Source of the DNA: Climacteris rufus | Lineage: Eukaryota > Chordata > Aves > Passeriformes > Climacteridae | Reading direction: 5' to 3' | Length of the DNA stretch: 64,000 nucleotides | NCBI GenBank assembly: GCA_013398175.1 | Contig: VZRZ01002089.1 | Coordinates: forward strand, 426,358-490,357 | Shown here: positions 25,801-40,800 of the stretch, one piece after another | How the letters are laid out: every line of letters starts with the position of its first letter | How positions within the stretch are numbered: position 1 is the first letter of the stretch | The notes under the pieces: generated by a model | Databases searched by the model: none | Told to the model about the DNA's origin: nothing | What the model saw: the letters and a program-made list of their open reading frames with translations, nothing else | Translations under genes and position numbers: made by a program

Positions 25801-28800
25801 AGAACTCAGGGTGAATGTCTAGTCACCTTTCACAAACATTTTCTCTTTGTACCAGGGTACTGTCCATAAATTGAATTGTATCAGCTGATGCACAGTGGTC
25901 GACTGAAGAGAGATTAGCTCTCACTGGAGTAAAACTCTTGTAATACGTACCACCTACCAGGTACACCATCAAAAGCAGCAAGTTTTTTAATGAATACTCT
26001 GAAGACACTGCAGATGGGTTTATTTAAAGGCTAAAAAGAAAGAAACCTGGGAAACAAGCTGAATAACAAACTGTTATTGCTATACAAATGATTTACTACG
26101 AATGGTCTAGATAGTCTGTATCAACTTGCTTCATGTTTGAATTTAAACTGCACAGCAGCCCTTGAAGAAAACTGGGAATTGGGAGTCAAGTCAGAAGGGA
26201 GTTCATGGCATGGCTTTTTACCATGCTTTGTTTGCTTATTGCAGTTTCTCAGCGATGCACAGCGAAAAGCACAAATTCTGGTTCACTTACTGGTGATCCC
26301 TGAATGCCTATTCCAGGGGGCCCCATCTCACCAGGTGCTCCCTGTACACCAGGTAGTCCTCTTTCTCCCTGTGAAAGGTACAAGGCTTGTCATCACAACA
26401 GGTCTGAAAAGGCAAACTACCATATTACTTTTTAAAAAAATGTTTTAGAAACAGAAAGAATGCATTCTGTATACCTTTGGTCCTCTTGGACCTGGGTTTC
26501 CAGGAACACCAGTGGGACCCTAAAAAAAACCCCAAAACAAAACAAAAGACAAAAACAAAAGAAAAAAACAAATTATGTTTTGAAATCCAAGAGAATAGCT
26601 GAATTTTATTGCCAAAATTAGCCAGCCTTTAGAAAGAAATCATGACAAGTTTACATGTCTTCCTTGTAAATGCCAGTGTCACTGGGATCATGTATGAGTC
26701 TTGCACTATTTCTAGGCTGTATTTTAGTGCACTTATAATACCACTGCAGCATGCATTTCAGTACTGAAATTACATTAAAAACCACTTGCTTTGTGGCATT
26801 AAACTAGAAGAGAGTAGGTTTACATTAGGTATTAGCAAGAAATTCTTTACTGTGAGGGTGGTCAAGCACTGAAACAGGTTGCCCAGAGAAGCTGTGGATG
26901 CCCCATCCCTGGAAGTGTTCAAGACCAGGTTCGATGGGGCTCTGAGCAGCCTGGTCTAGTAGAAGGTGTCCCTGCCCAAGGCAGGAGAGTTGAAATTGAT
27001 AATCTTTAAGATCCCTTCCAATCTGAACCACTCTATAATTTCTTTCATTGTACAGTGAGAATTCTTTCATGGTTGCCCCTGTGGGAAATAGAGTCAGAAA
27101 AGCCTTTTCAGTTTATGAACTTACTGGTGTTCCAGGCAGACTTGGTCCAGGAGGCCCCATATCACCTTTTGGACCTGGATATCCTGGAGGTCCCATAATT
27201 CCACCAGGGTCACCCTACAAAATAAATTTGAATCACTAATTGAAATGTGAGAATTTTCTACTATGAAAAAGACTTAAAATATTATCAAGGTTATCATAGA
27301 AAGTGACAGTACTTTGAGACGATATAGGGAAGAAAAAAATATCTTGATATTTGCCAGATAAAGTTACAGAAGTGGAGACATGGACCACATAACCATTAAT
27401 AGTTACTAGTATTCTCTTGGTTTTCCATGCTTGCAATGCATCTGATCTACATTTCTTGTTCCCCAGGCCCCTAATATGCAGATTGTCATTAAACCCTGCC
27501 AATTAATTCACAGCAACAGCTGAAACAACAGCTGTCTCTCCCCAGCTCTCTACATCTAGTGCTAAACCTGGGGTCTTCAGTGTATTCCTATTTACCTCTA
27601 TTCCTTATTTCAATACATGCAGTGTCTCTTGCTGCATATCTCTAAACTCCTGCTGCTTACACAGTGAATTTTTGCCTTTTATTATGCTGTCCTCTTGTCT
27701 TGCAGACCCCTGCGACATCCTCTGTGATTCTTTCCGAATCCACTATTTTCCATTTTGCAAAGTGAGTACATTTTGTCCTTGTTCCAGTTATTTTCTTCCA
27801 GCTCACTTCTTCAAACTGGATTTTACTGGTTTCCCTTGTACCCCACAATGCATAAATACTACATCACACCATACAGCTGAGAGAAAACCTGTATATCCTC
27901 TTTTCTCTCCTTCTTTACATTCAATACATACACACATAATTTTTAGCTCTTGCTGGTGCAGCTGAACTCTAAGTTTGAACGCTAAGGGATTTCTGCACAG
28001 CAAAATACAATGTCCTAAAGAGATCCAGCCTTGGCTCGCATCTGAGACAGTGTAGTTGCCCTAGAGCTCTGCCAAGATGAATGTGTCTGACTGTGAAGTG
28101 GGATTTTACACATTAGTCTGGGGAGGACACTACGCTGAAAAGGTTGATCTGTAGTCAGGACCTGAACTGACATTTTTGCACTGCACAGACTTAATGGAAG
28201 AGTACAGTCCACCCTCCTTGAAATATTACTGAAATTATTAATCTAAAGAGCAACTTGGTTGCCAAACTGGCCTGATGCATCTCCAAGATGCAGAGATGCT
28301 TCTCCTTCAAGACACAGGGGGTTGTTGCTATTATCTTTTAAAATCATTTCATACAGCAGCCACACAGAAGCAGTACAGAGGGATGGAAGGTTACTTTCTA
28401 AGTGACAATTTAAAATGCTTTAACATGTCAAGTTTGGTTAAAAACACTTAAAACATACCTTGTCTCCTTTAATTCCTGGGTTTCCTGGTACCCCATTCTC
28501 TCCTGGTAAGCCCTGGAATTAATAAAAATGTAATTGTACATTTTTGTAGCTATTCTCTTAAAGGTTGTATAAAAATACAGACAAAAATTAGTTTACACTG
28601 TATTATTTATTGTGTATTAGTACTGACTCCAAGTGTTAAAGACTTTAAGTTAATGAAGGCTTCTTTGATTAAGTTTATGAATAATTTTTCTTCAAGCTGC
28701 AATGAATAATCACAATTATTTTCTGGACCCTCTAAGGGCAGAATGGCAGAGACTGAAAGGTTTATTTCTTCTATTTCAAAGTAATTCCAAGTCATGAAAA

Positions 28801-31800
28801 TCAATCATTTTTTTTCAAAGAAGGCAGTAACACAGACAAACTTGAGTTTTAAATAAGTATCTCATCTTTTTGCCCATGGAGGGCTGCATGATTTCCTATA
28901 TTAGTTAATTATTCAAACTGGTATCTTAAAAGCGTCAGTGAATTCCTACTCCTGCGCATTAGTTAGTCCAAAAAATTCCTTTTAAATGCTTTAGATATAT
29001 AATGGACAGTCAAACATTTTCAGCAAATAAAGTATGTTCCATTCTTTCTTTTGTCTAAATCTCCTCATCTTTCACATTTTGATTTTAACTTCAGTAATTT
29101 CTCTTGTCCTTTTCATGAAGGATTTTTATACATGCAGAGAAATGAAAAGGATTGAAATCTAAATAGGAGCTATTTAAATAAAACTAGGGCTTAATTGCAT
29201 TCTCTTACTATGCTGTAACAAATACAGAAAACTTTTTCTTGACCCTTCAATGTTATTCAACTATTTAGTCAAGTGTTTTATTAAGAATACCAGTAATTTT
29301 TACAATAAAGGATAAAATTGCCCAAACTGAACAGTAAAATCTAAGTATGAAACTTGAGCTGGATTAAAAAATAAACTTTCTAAGAAAAAGGAAACATATA
29401 TTATTTTAATTTCTCTTCACAGTGTAAAACAGTTTTGTGAACACTGACAGATGACACCATTTTCATGCCAGTAGTGAAGGTTCAGCAGCTGTGTTTGTTT
29501 TCTCTGCTGCATTCTGTACTTAATACAGACAGACAGCTACTTGTTTCACCCACTCATCCAAACTACAAGCATAAGAAAGAAAAAAAAAGCACCCTAATTC
29601 TGCTTATATCAATACAAAATCACTATAAAAATGAAAATTTAAATTTACTGATCATGGCCTACCCTGTCCACTTTTGATATTGGCATAAAACACACACAGT
29701 CTCTCTTCCCTCTGTTCTTTCCTACTGATTTCTCAATTTTTATTTTTTTTTTGGTTGGACCAAGCTCAAGGGTTTCTTAGGAAAAGAAAAGAAGCAATTC
29801 TTATCTCCTGGACGATTCGTCGATGATGAAGTCAAACAATTTTCTAATTTTCATAATTTTCATCATACTGCATAAAATAAATTATTGTATTTTTTAATCT
29901 ATAATGTTTCATCTTTAGAAGATAAAACAAGGAGTCTGTAACTAGGCACAACGTGTCTATAATTATTTAAATTCATGTTTATACATACTAGAATTGTGTA
30001 CACAAATATGAGTCTTCAGGATCACCTATATCTAGAACCTACAAATATTATATCTAGTATTTATCTGTTCACAATGTCACTTGATCAAACATCCACCAGA
30101 ATAGCAGTTTCAAAAGCACCAATTATGAACTCAAGTGGGATGGTGGCAACACAAGCAAGAGAGAAATGAAGTGTTTTGTTATCCTTCACAGTTGGATTGG
30201 TGATTTATACATAAAAAGAAGCACAGCAGATAAGGCTTACAAACTATTGTATAAAAAATAGGTAAATTAGACATGATTGAAAAAACGTGTGCCTCAACTG
30301 AGTAGGGAAATAAGATTTAAAGAAATAATCAATAAGTAAGACAGTATAAAAGGACTACATTCAGAATTGAATACTAGCAGCTTTTTCCCCTGCCAAGAGC
30401 TGAACATGCTGTACTTTACTGGTCACTTTGCTTGTATCCCTAAGACTTTTAACAGGTCAACAATAAAAAGTCTGCCAGCTGTGTACCACTCATTTTAATA
30501 TTAACAAAGTATAGGAGTTAAAAGTCTGTTCAAAATAAAGAGTTCTCTTCTACAACATAGTCTCAGAGCATGTGTGGAAATGCCTAAGACAAACTGCAGC
30601 AACAGCAGCTTCTAGATGCTTCTGTTGGTAGAAAAAAGATAAAAAAGAAAACCACACACATAGATCAATGATCGAAATCCCAGTCCTTTTCAGGTGAGTG
30701 GCTGAACTGCTAGGCTAAATCTAAGCTTTTTATTGTCTGCTTTTCTTGATCAACTTCTTGGATCTAACCACTCAAGCGTCCAAAATGCTACTTAAAAGCC
30801 AGGTTTATGGAAGAAGGGAGGTACAAGGACCAAAAAGGGCGTAGGTGCCACTTGCTAGGTTATGTGACACCACCAGTGTTGTGGACTGAAACACAGGGGA
30901 TTAGGTAGAACATAGTTATCTGCACACAGAAAGAGGGATTGTGCCACAATTTGGAAGGAAGACAGGCAGTCACTTCCCCAGAAGATGTTTCTGCTATATG
31001 TGAGTGTCAAATCAAATGCCCAGGACACTTTCAAGATTAGTATATCAGTGCTTAATAGTTTAAGATGTTTCCTAGAGAATCCAGACTGGATTGACATTTC
31101 ACCCATTCTCTTCCTGCCCATCCTACTGTGCTTCAACACCTGATTGCTACAGTACCACCCACAAAAGGAGCACCTATGGTAACTTCTGTGGCACTGCTTC
31201 ACTGACTCACTGTTCACACACCACACTGTTATGGCTGGTGAAACTGCACAATACATACAACTTCTCCTGGCAGTCCCCTGGGTCCAACAGGTCCTGGAAG
31301 GCCTTGCAGTCCCTGTGAAATGATATAATACACACCTGAGGTAAAAGTCAATACACAATTGTAATATGGTGTAAAGCATTCTTGTGTATATATATACATA
31401 TATATATATTTGTATATATATATATATATAAACATCTGGCATTAAGAATTATCTTTTACGTGGAGTAAGAAGTGGACTAGCATGTACAAAATCAAAAGTA
31501 TGCATACAAAGCAAATACAAGTAAATACAAAGGGAATACCTAAAGGGAAAGACGTAACAAAGGAATAGATCAAGATTTCAAGAACCATTTTTAAGACAAC
31601 AATTTTGTGGCTTCTACAGCCACATCCATTTTCATGGGGCCTTCTTTTAATGACCTAAAATTTGGGTCCTATCCAACATGAATAGTGTTGGGTGGCAGTT
31701 AGATTTAACAGTTTCTAATTCTACCTTTATTTGATACAATTCAAGGCATGAGAGATTTTCAAGAACATTTGTGCTTCAGTGACTTTCTTCACAGAATCAC

Positions 31801-34800
31801 ACAATCGCAGAATGGGTGAAGTTGGAAGGCACCACAGGTTTTCTAGTTCAACCTCCCTGCTCAAGCAGGGTCCTTCTAGAGCACATTGCAGAGTTTCTTC
31901 AATATCTGCAGTGAGCGAGACTCCACAGCCTCCCTGGGTATTCTGTTCCAATTCTGTTACCAGCACAGTAAAGAAGCTCTTCCTCATATTCAGGTGGAAA
32001 TTCCTGTGCATCAGTTTCTGTCTGTTGCCTGGAAAAGAGGCACTGAGAAGAGCCTGGAAAACTCCTCAACTATAAGTATCAATAGATACTTACAGATATT
32101 GATGAGGTCCTCTTCCAATTGACTCTTTTCAAGGCTGAACAGGCTCAGCTCCCTCAGCTTTTCCTTGTAAGAGAGATTCTCCAGTCCCACGACTATCTTT
32201 GCTGCCCTCCACTGGACCTGCTCCAGTAGCACCATGTCTCTCTTGTCCTGAGGAGCCCAAAACTGGACACAATACTCCAGATGTGGCCTCACCAGGGCTG
32301 AGTAGAGAGGCAGGATCATTTCCCTCAGCCTGCTGGCAGTGCTCTTCCCAACGCACCCCAGGACACTGTTGGCCTTCTCGGCCACAAGGGCAGTGCTGGC
32401 TCATGGACAGCTTGTTGTCCACCAGGACCTCCAGGTTCTTCTCCACAGAGCTGCTTTCCATCAAGTCGGCCCCCAGCCTGTGCTGGTGCAGGGGATTAAT
32501 CTTCCCTAACTGCAGGACCGTGTACTTGGCTTGGTTGAGTTTCAGACAGTTCTTCTCTGCCCATCTCTCCAGCCTGTCAAGGTCCTTCTGAAGGGCTGCA
32601 CAGCCCTCTGGGGTATTGGACACTGCTCCCAGCTTTTTTTCATCAGGGAACTTGCTGAGGAGGCCTCTGCTCCTTCATCCAAGTCATTGATGGATAAGTT
32701 AAACAATTCTGGGCCCAGTATTGAACCTTGGGGAACACCACTAGTGATAGGCCTCCAACTAGACCCTGTGCCACTGATTATGTCCCTCTGGGATCTCCTG
32801 CTCAGCCAGTTCTCAATCCACCTCACTGTCCACTCATCTAGCCCACACTTCCTGAGTTTGCCTATGAGGATGGACTCAAAGCAAGGCAGTGACTGCTTTG
32901 ACATTACCTGCTGTCTCATAGGATTAAACAAAGGAACTGCTAAGGTACTAGCAGTGGTTACTCCTTGCCTCACTGATGGATAAAGGGAATACACCCAGCT
33001 ATGGTGGATTTATAGTTGCAAAATGGGTGCTCATATTGTGACAAAAGAACATTTGAGCATTGCTTAGATATTCCTTTCTGAGCAACACTGAGAGCAACAA
33101 GAACTTTATGTAAAATAGCCATGATCCAAGCACAAACTTTTGATATAAACTATGTGCAATTTTTGCCCTTTAATACTAGCTAAAGAGTTGATAGCATCAG
33201 AGTCCTCTTATATAACAGCATAGAATGCAACTGCTATTGGATGAAATACCTTTCACGTACCTTTGATCCTGGATTTCCAATAAGACCAGGTGGTCCAGGG
33301 TCTCCCATTTCACCCTAATCATATTATTTGAGAAAACAAAAAAATCCAAGTTTACTGCTATGTCTCCCAGTATCAGCTATGTACACTTGCAATGTATATA
33401 GTGTGTACAAGTCAAAAAATACCTTATTGCCTTTTGATCCCTCCATTCCAGACTCTCCCTGAAAATAGTACATAGAACCATAAGAAGTTAAAAATTTAAC
33501 TAATATTAACTAAGAGTTTAATTTGCTACCTTAAAATACTGTAATACAGTTTGCAAACTTAGATATTGAGAAAACATTAAAGAATTTCTGATGCCTTGTG
33601 CAAACTCTGAAAGGCATTCATCTTGCAAGCTAATTTTGTTTGGGAGTTCTCTCAAATCTTTAAATAAAAAATGTTTGGCAAAATCTACATTTGCTTAAGA
33701 GCTTTTCCAGTCAAAAGCCTATTCTTCATCACTACGTCTCTTCTGGTACACAGTATTCACCTCCAAAATCACACATTATTACAGTATGCCTTATTTTGGT
33801 TATTATCATATGTTAATCACAAATATCTGAGCAACCTTGAGTTTTATATTAAAAAATATAACTAACTTTTGTCAAATATCATATGAGAGGACAATAAATA
33901 ATTAAAAATAAGTAGTATAGGTAAAGAGACTCTTACAGTACGAGTGCTTTGAAAGTATGCCCCAAAATAACAAAAAATGCACACACAAAATGGCTGTACG
34001 AGAATGGACTGATGTTAAATGCCACACTGGTGACATCAAAATACTACAGTTCAGGCCACATAAAACTTTGTGAAAAAACTGAAAGAAAGAACCTTCAGGG
34101 AACAAGAAAAAAAGCATGTGCTTTAAACTCAGTTCATGGACTTTGAACTCAGTCATGACTTCAGCAACAGAAGTGCTGAAGAACAGCGCATTTCTGCTTT
34201 TTATTTATAACCTGGGTGACCTTGATGCACATGTAAGAAGGAGACAATAAATTTGCTATCCCACATAATCTCTGAGTCTAATGATCGTGTACAGAGAAAA
34301 TAATTACAGAATGAATATGGTATGAAAATAATCTCAAATGTAAACTATTCACACCAGTTCAACACATGCTATACTTACTGGGTCTCCCTTGTCCCCTTTT
34401 TCAGAAGGCTCTCCCTAAGGAAACACAGAAGAGAAGTTAACACAGATTTATTTAAAATGGTGAATAGTACATACGTCTGGTTTTGCTAAAGAGTCCTGGA
34501 AAATGTGGTTATTTTAAACCTAAAATGCTATTTGTTTAAAATACAAATATATGGACTACAAAAGTTTATTTGAGGGATGACGCTAATTTAATGCCAAGAC
34601 CATGACATGTGTGATCCTTTCAAGCAGGAGCACAAGGAAAGGTCAGGAATATGAACTAAAGAGAGTGATCATGCATCCAAATCTGAAAAAATCTCGAAGA
34701 CACACAAAATCATAAATCTGCGATATTGACAGAGTAAAAAAATGGTTCCTGTCTGCATGAAAACTTTTCTATAGAAAGGTATGACCAAAGAAACCAACTG

Positions 34801-37800
34801 GAAGCCTCACAGCTGAAGAGCAAAACACCTGTTGATCAGTAGATGAAGCATTGTGTACAAAACACGTTCCTAGAAAAGCAAAATACACACCCGTTCCCCA
34901 GCAAAACCCTTGACCCCAATCATTCTGTAAAAATTATGCTTAAACTAAAAGATACTAAATTAGAAAGTTCATTTGTAAATTTTAATAATTTAAGGCTTCA
35001 TTTTTTTTCATACAGATTTTGAAAATCCCATTCATAACTTGAAAATGTATGATTGGTGCCTAATTCATGAGGCAGTCTCTGGTTATAAACTTATATAAAA
35101 ATAATTTTAAACTGGTATTCAGAAAAGTCTGAATGTGTTTAAAGCTAAAGACTTTGTGAGCTGGTAGAACAGGGAAATTTACTTGCATATATAAATACCC
35201 TCCCAAGGACGGGCTTGAATAAAGTACTAAGGACATTTAGAGACTGACTTTTTATATGCCCAAATGTATTTTCTTGATCCCTTGTATATTTTACAAGATT
35301 TCATACATAATCAGTAGTCAACTTCTAGTATAACACGAGCACAGAATTAAGGAATTAATTTACCTTTTCTCCTTTTGCGCCGGTCATTCCCAATTCTCCT
35401 TTTTGACCCTTTTAACAAAATTAATTATATTTAAAATATTTTAATATGTAAATAAACCCCTCCTCTTCTTTAATTGTACTTTGTTCTGTGTGGGCCACAA
35501 AATCTTAACTATTATTGCAATGGAAATCAAGGTTTAAAGACCTGCAAATGAATTTAAATGAATTTAAATGACTGTTTTCTATAGCAGATCTGCAGGCTTC
35601 TCAATAAAGTGTTGTCAGTTGTGTCACATATCCAGAGCACTTCTCATACAAGTTTGAAGGGCATGCAATAGTTAAAATATTGGTCAGCTGTTTACACAGG
35701 ACAGATGTCAACAAATAATATACTGTCATGTGGTGTGGATTCAGAATTTGACTTCCATGTAATTGTTAGAGACTGTCTATAAGTATTTTTGGTATAGAAA
35801 GTCTCATCTTTACAGAGAAACTGCTTTAAATATTCATTATTTACTATTAAAAATATTTTCTGAATTTCAGCTTTTTCAGAGTTTTTCCCACATAACTGGC
35901 AGGGGAGTTCCTTTGACTTCTCAGACAGCATTATAGAAACTATATATAATTCTTTCAGCATCTTCCCTTTCTACTCATACCAGAGAAGAAAGGTTCACAT
36001 GCTGCTGCTGCAGGATAGCACAGTGAATTGGATACTGGATTACACAGATCAAAGTTCCAGTCATCTCTAAAATCCATTCCTTCAAAGCCCATTGTGATGA
36101 ATCAAATAAAATGCACTGTGTTAAGAGTGACAGAGACAGGTTAGACAGGCACTTTGAAATTTCTCCAAATTCATCCCAAATGCTTACAGCGTCTCCCTTC
36201 TGGCCTTTAATTCCAGGGGTCCCAAGTAATCCTAGCAGTCTTGTATCATTCTGGAAAGAAATATCACCACAAAGGTCAAAAAACAGAAAATGTCACCATT
36301 TACCTCCAGTAACAATTTATTTACCGTAACAATTTCTTGTAATTTACCAGTATGTAAATTCAGAAGTCCTAATTTACTACTAGAAAAGGATAATAAATGC
36401 CTATGCAGTACAACTAGGTAATGTATTGCAGCTACACATCCTTTATCATACATTCATGCTTCTGCCAGACTAGCAGAAAATGAACAAAAGCATAAAAGGA
36501 AAATGTCTATGTCGAATATTGCTATGTAAATCTGTGATTTTTTTTTAAGCTCAACACAAAGAACATATTTTTATGCTCATTGTTACATTTCTCAAGTATG
36601 TTAGAAAAGAACAACAAACCCCACTTCTATGAAAAATTCCACAAGCCTTTTATTTCTGAGCAGCATAAAATGCAAAAGAATGTAGAACTAATTTAAGTCT
36701 ACTACAGTAGTAAGACAGAAGGAGAGAGAACGAACATGATCAACAGGATCTTCACATTGTTCCTCAAAGAAAACAGACAGAGTTAAGGACCAGGAGTTCA
36801 GATTATTTGCTCAGATGTTATTGCACTGCATCTATTTACTCCTCTGTACAAGGTAAAGACACAATAAAATACAATGAAAAGTCAGACACAAAGTCAGACT
36901 CAGACTTCCTACGGGCAACGTGTTTTGTTGTGATGACAATAGAAAAAGCAACAAAAACCCAATGACCCTAAAAAATGAGCTCCAGCCTTGACCCAAGGAA
37001 TCCAAGTCCTAGAAGAGGTGCCATTTACTGATTGGGAACCCTGAGCAAACTAACTCCCCTTGCCATGTTATCTCTAAAATGGGAAACATCTTGATGAATA
37101 AAAGTGCCATTTACACCCTGTTAATATTTTCAGAAGTTGGTAGCTGAATATAAATTGAATAAAATCAATAATTATTTTAGTAATGCAAATTTCCTGATGG
37201 ATCTTCTTTGGTGTTTAGGGTTCATAACACTGTTAGTACACTAATTATCAAAATCAGCTTCACAGCAAGAGGCAGATAGCCAGATACCCGAGTATTGAAA
37301 AGTAGTTGACTACCACTGGACTGAGAACAATCCAGATGTCTGTTATTATGAATACACTACAAATTATGACTTATACTGAGATGAGCATTTTTTGGGCATA
37401 TATGAAGGGCAAAAAAAAAAAAGAGGCTATTAGACCAAATAACTACCTTTTATTTTTATAGGTAATTTTTTCTTTACAACCAAATATAAGTAAAATATAC
37501 TAAAGTAAAAAAAAAAAAAAAAAAGTGGAAAATTAATAATGAATTGTTCCAGAATAATCTAAAATTACTATGAATTAAAATGTGTCTGAAATATTTCCTG
37601 AACAGATTGTGATGTAAATTCAATTTCTTTGTGTTTTGTTTAAATTTTTGTTCTTATGTGTAGGAGAGCATTTTAGATTAAAGTGATGTGTATGCCCTTT
37701 CCAAAGATGTTTAGGAGCAAGTTTGGCTAAATGACCCTATATCTATGTATGGAAAGCTGGTAATTAAGAAAGATGACAAACAGAGCCTGGAAAGCCCAGG

Positions 37801-40800
37801 CAAAGGATAACAGAGGTCTCAGAGCATATAAATGCAAATCATGAGGCATCATTTACCCACCACTGAAGGAATGTAACATACAGTACAGGGCAGAACAAGT
37901 TTCTTGGCAAAAAGAAGAGAACAAAATGCATTTATTGAGCACATGCAAAGCATCTCATTTACGCTGAAAGCGCCAAAGATGTAACAAGCAGGAATATAAA
38001 AATAGTCACACGCCTGGAAAGAGCAGGCACAAAGGAAGCATGAGGGAAGCAACGCTCCAGCACTATCTCCCATCCCATTAAGGATCAATGCTACTACTTA
38101 TCCTCAGCAGGTTCCCCTCACCTTCGTTAAAGAAAGGCTGCTGTTCTTGGTTTGCTGTTCAGCACAATTTGTTGCTGCAATCAGCAATTGTATTTATAGT
38201 GCTCTCTTTCACTGCATACATGGATCAAGTAAATTATGCTTTTAAAGGCTTGAACTCCAGCCTCCTTAAAAATCACTCCAATATAGTGATTGATGCTGAC
38301 CCAGAAAAATCTTGGTTACAATAAATTATTTAAATACATCGTGCAATTACCAATATTTATTACAGCAATCAGAAACTACCATATAGCAACGAGAAAAACT
38401 GCAAATAATCTGCTAAGAAAAAAAAAATTAATTATGATGCGTCTTAAGATCCACCACATTCTTTGGCATCAGTTTCTCACGGTTCCTAGAAATACCAGCA
38501 CAAAGAATCCATACTATTACCCTCAGGAAAAAAAAAAAAAAAGATATTGAAATACCTATAGCAACCAAATTGCGGTCAATATGCAAACACTCTAAACACC
38601 AAACTGAAAGAAGACCTTGTGAGATCGTTGAGAACACGCGTAAAATGACAGAAAACGACACCACCATTCCCTGTACTGTAAGGAATCTCAAAAACCTCAG
38701 AATCCCACTTAATTTTCATGTCACCAATGCAAATACCTGAGGCACAGTGCAAATTAGATACTGGAATGTGAAAGTTTGCTTGATGTCTCTATGGTGCAGT
38801 GGACAAAATCAGCTTTTGTCATACTACATAACAGCATGGGGGAAAGAAGGTAAGTTACGGGTGCATACATCTGCCTAAGTGAATCAATGGTAAAGAGAAG
38901 TTGTCCTTTTCTTTGAAAACCTCTGTCTTGTCCTTGATGGGAATATCCCATTCCCATCATAAAATGTATAGGAATCAATATGATTGTTGTAGCAGTTGGA
39001 GACTTAAGTTGACTCTAGGAGGCCCTGAATATTTAAATAAAGAATGTTTGCTTATTTAGGACCTTCTATTTGAATCAGAAAGCCAACTCCTCTTTCATGT
39101 GGAATCAAACAGCATTTCCTTGTTCAACAGTTAATTGTTCATGACAGAGTCATTAAAAACTTCAAATTAGACAGCTGAAGGAAGAAGAAAGTTGGTAAGC
39201 TGTACAGGATTTAAAAGATGATTAATTCATGGACACATACCAGCTGGTCTACATTTTTTCCAGTACAGTGTTAATTAGGAAATATAAGCCACCTTAAGAA
39301 TACTTAGAGCATTGCAGTGATAAGAAACATGATTTTTGGAGACAAACGTGTGTCTACATGACAGATTTCCTGAAGATCACCACTCTTTGTATTTCCCCTT
39401 GCAGAATTAACCTCAAAGGGACTATCAGGATAAAAGAGATTCATAAGATAGAGGTGGGGAATGAGTTACAAACTGGTAAGCAAACCAAAGATGTAAAAGC
39501 AAAATATAGAAAACTTCAACACATACATATGAAATAGCAGACCAAATACAGAAATTAAGTCTCCAAGCATGAGAATGCTCCATGTGTAATTCCTAATACA
39601 TGGTTCTAAGGTGAAATGCTGATTTGGAATAGATTAAATACCAGAAATAACAGAGAAGTCACTTCAGTGATAAAAGCAGCTGGAAAGGTATGTTTGACAT
39701 GAATTTAACTCCAGAGTCCCTATTGAAGGAAAGATTTTAGCACTCATCTGGGAATGTTATATAAAACAAATACCATGAATACACCTACTCTTTATAGGTA
39801 TGCATTCTAACATTAAAAAAAATTAATGTTCTCCAGGCTTGACCTGCAGGACTTAAGGTGTGATACACACATTAACCATTATACTGGGCAAATAATGCTG
39901 TAACAGTGCTTTATCAGCCTTTGAATGAAATACATTTTTCTGATCAGATAGGTTAAGTACTCCAGAATCAATTAAGCAAATTTCTGTATTCTCTTACAAT
40001 GGCAGACAACACTATCACTGCTTAAATTATTTGAAATATCTGCATAAGAATATAAAATCTCTCTCACATTGAACACCATCCTATGTGATTTTAACTCTTT
40101 TGTTCTATTAAGTTCTTTTAGCTGCAGGTGGTTTTATAATTAAGGTAATATATTTATTAGCCCATAATACAAACATAAAGAATTCTCATGGACTGCTAGC
40201 AGATCTTTACAAAATTATGTCTTCTTGTCTTTTTATTTTCCTCTTAGAATCATGACAGGGTTGGTCAAGAAGGAAATGTCAAGTTCAGTTTAGAGCAATT
40301 AGGTTTAGAAATGGGGAGCTGGTGCTAGGTGGTCCACATATCCCCTTTTTGAGTTACACCAGTCAAAAACAAGTGAGTAGTAGATGGATGAGAGGTGAGA
40401 TACATGGCAGCAAGATAGATGACACAACAGGTATGTGACTGGAGTGTGGACTGAGCCTGTAAAGGGAGGCAGAAAGGGAGCAGGGAAGAAACTACCTTTC
40501 GAATTAATTTAGAATTGGGTTCATAGGGATCAAAACTGTGGTCATTTCTACTTTAGATTCTTAATCATAAACCCACACAGACACTAAATCAAATCTCCAT
40601 ACCTCATTATAATGCTTGTTCAATGAATCCAGAATTCCTTTTAGTCCAGCAGGACCCTGCATGGAAAAATATGCATCAGAAAGTCATTTTAATTTAAATA
40701 ATTTTATGTTGCCATACCTGTATTTAAAAATCAGTGGGGATGTAAAAGACTTTAGATTTTTATTTGATTGTATAGTAAATTATTTCCTGTATCTTCATTT

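Larger units (their letters stand above)
31313..33260. other. Intron, 1,948 bp; more than half is one CR1 copy
   Basis: It contains the (TA)n tract and the 1.1-kb CR1 at 31789-32920. Confidence 0.75.

Noticed and set aside
30855..31442. 195-residue minus-strand reading frame
   Set aside because: It runs through the (TA)n microsatellite (YIYIYI repeats) and overlaps exon w9 in the wrong frame. There is no coding character outside that.
32199..32983. Plus-strand reading frames of 130 and 150 residues
   Set aside because: They are the complementary strand of the CR1 reverse-transcriptase region, not genes.
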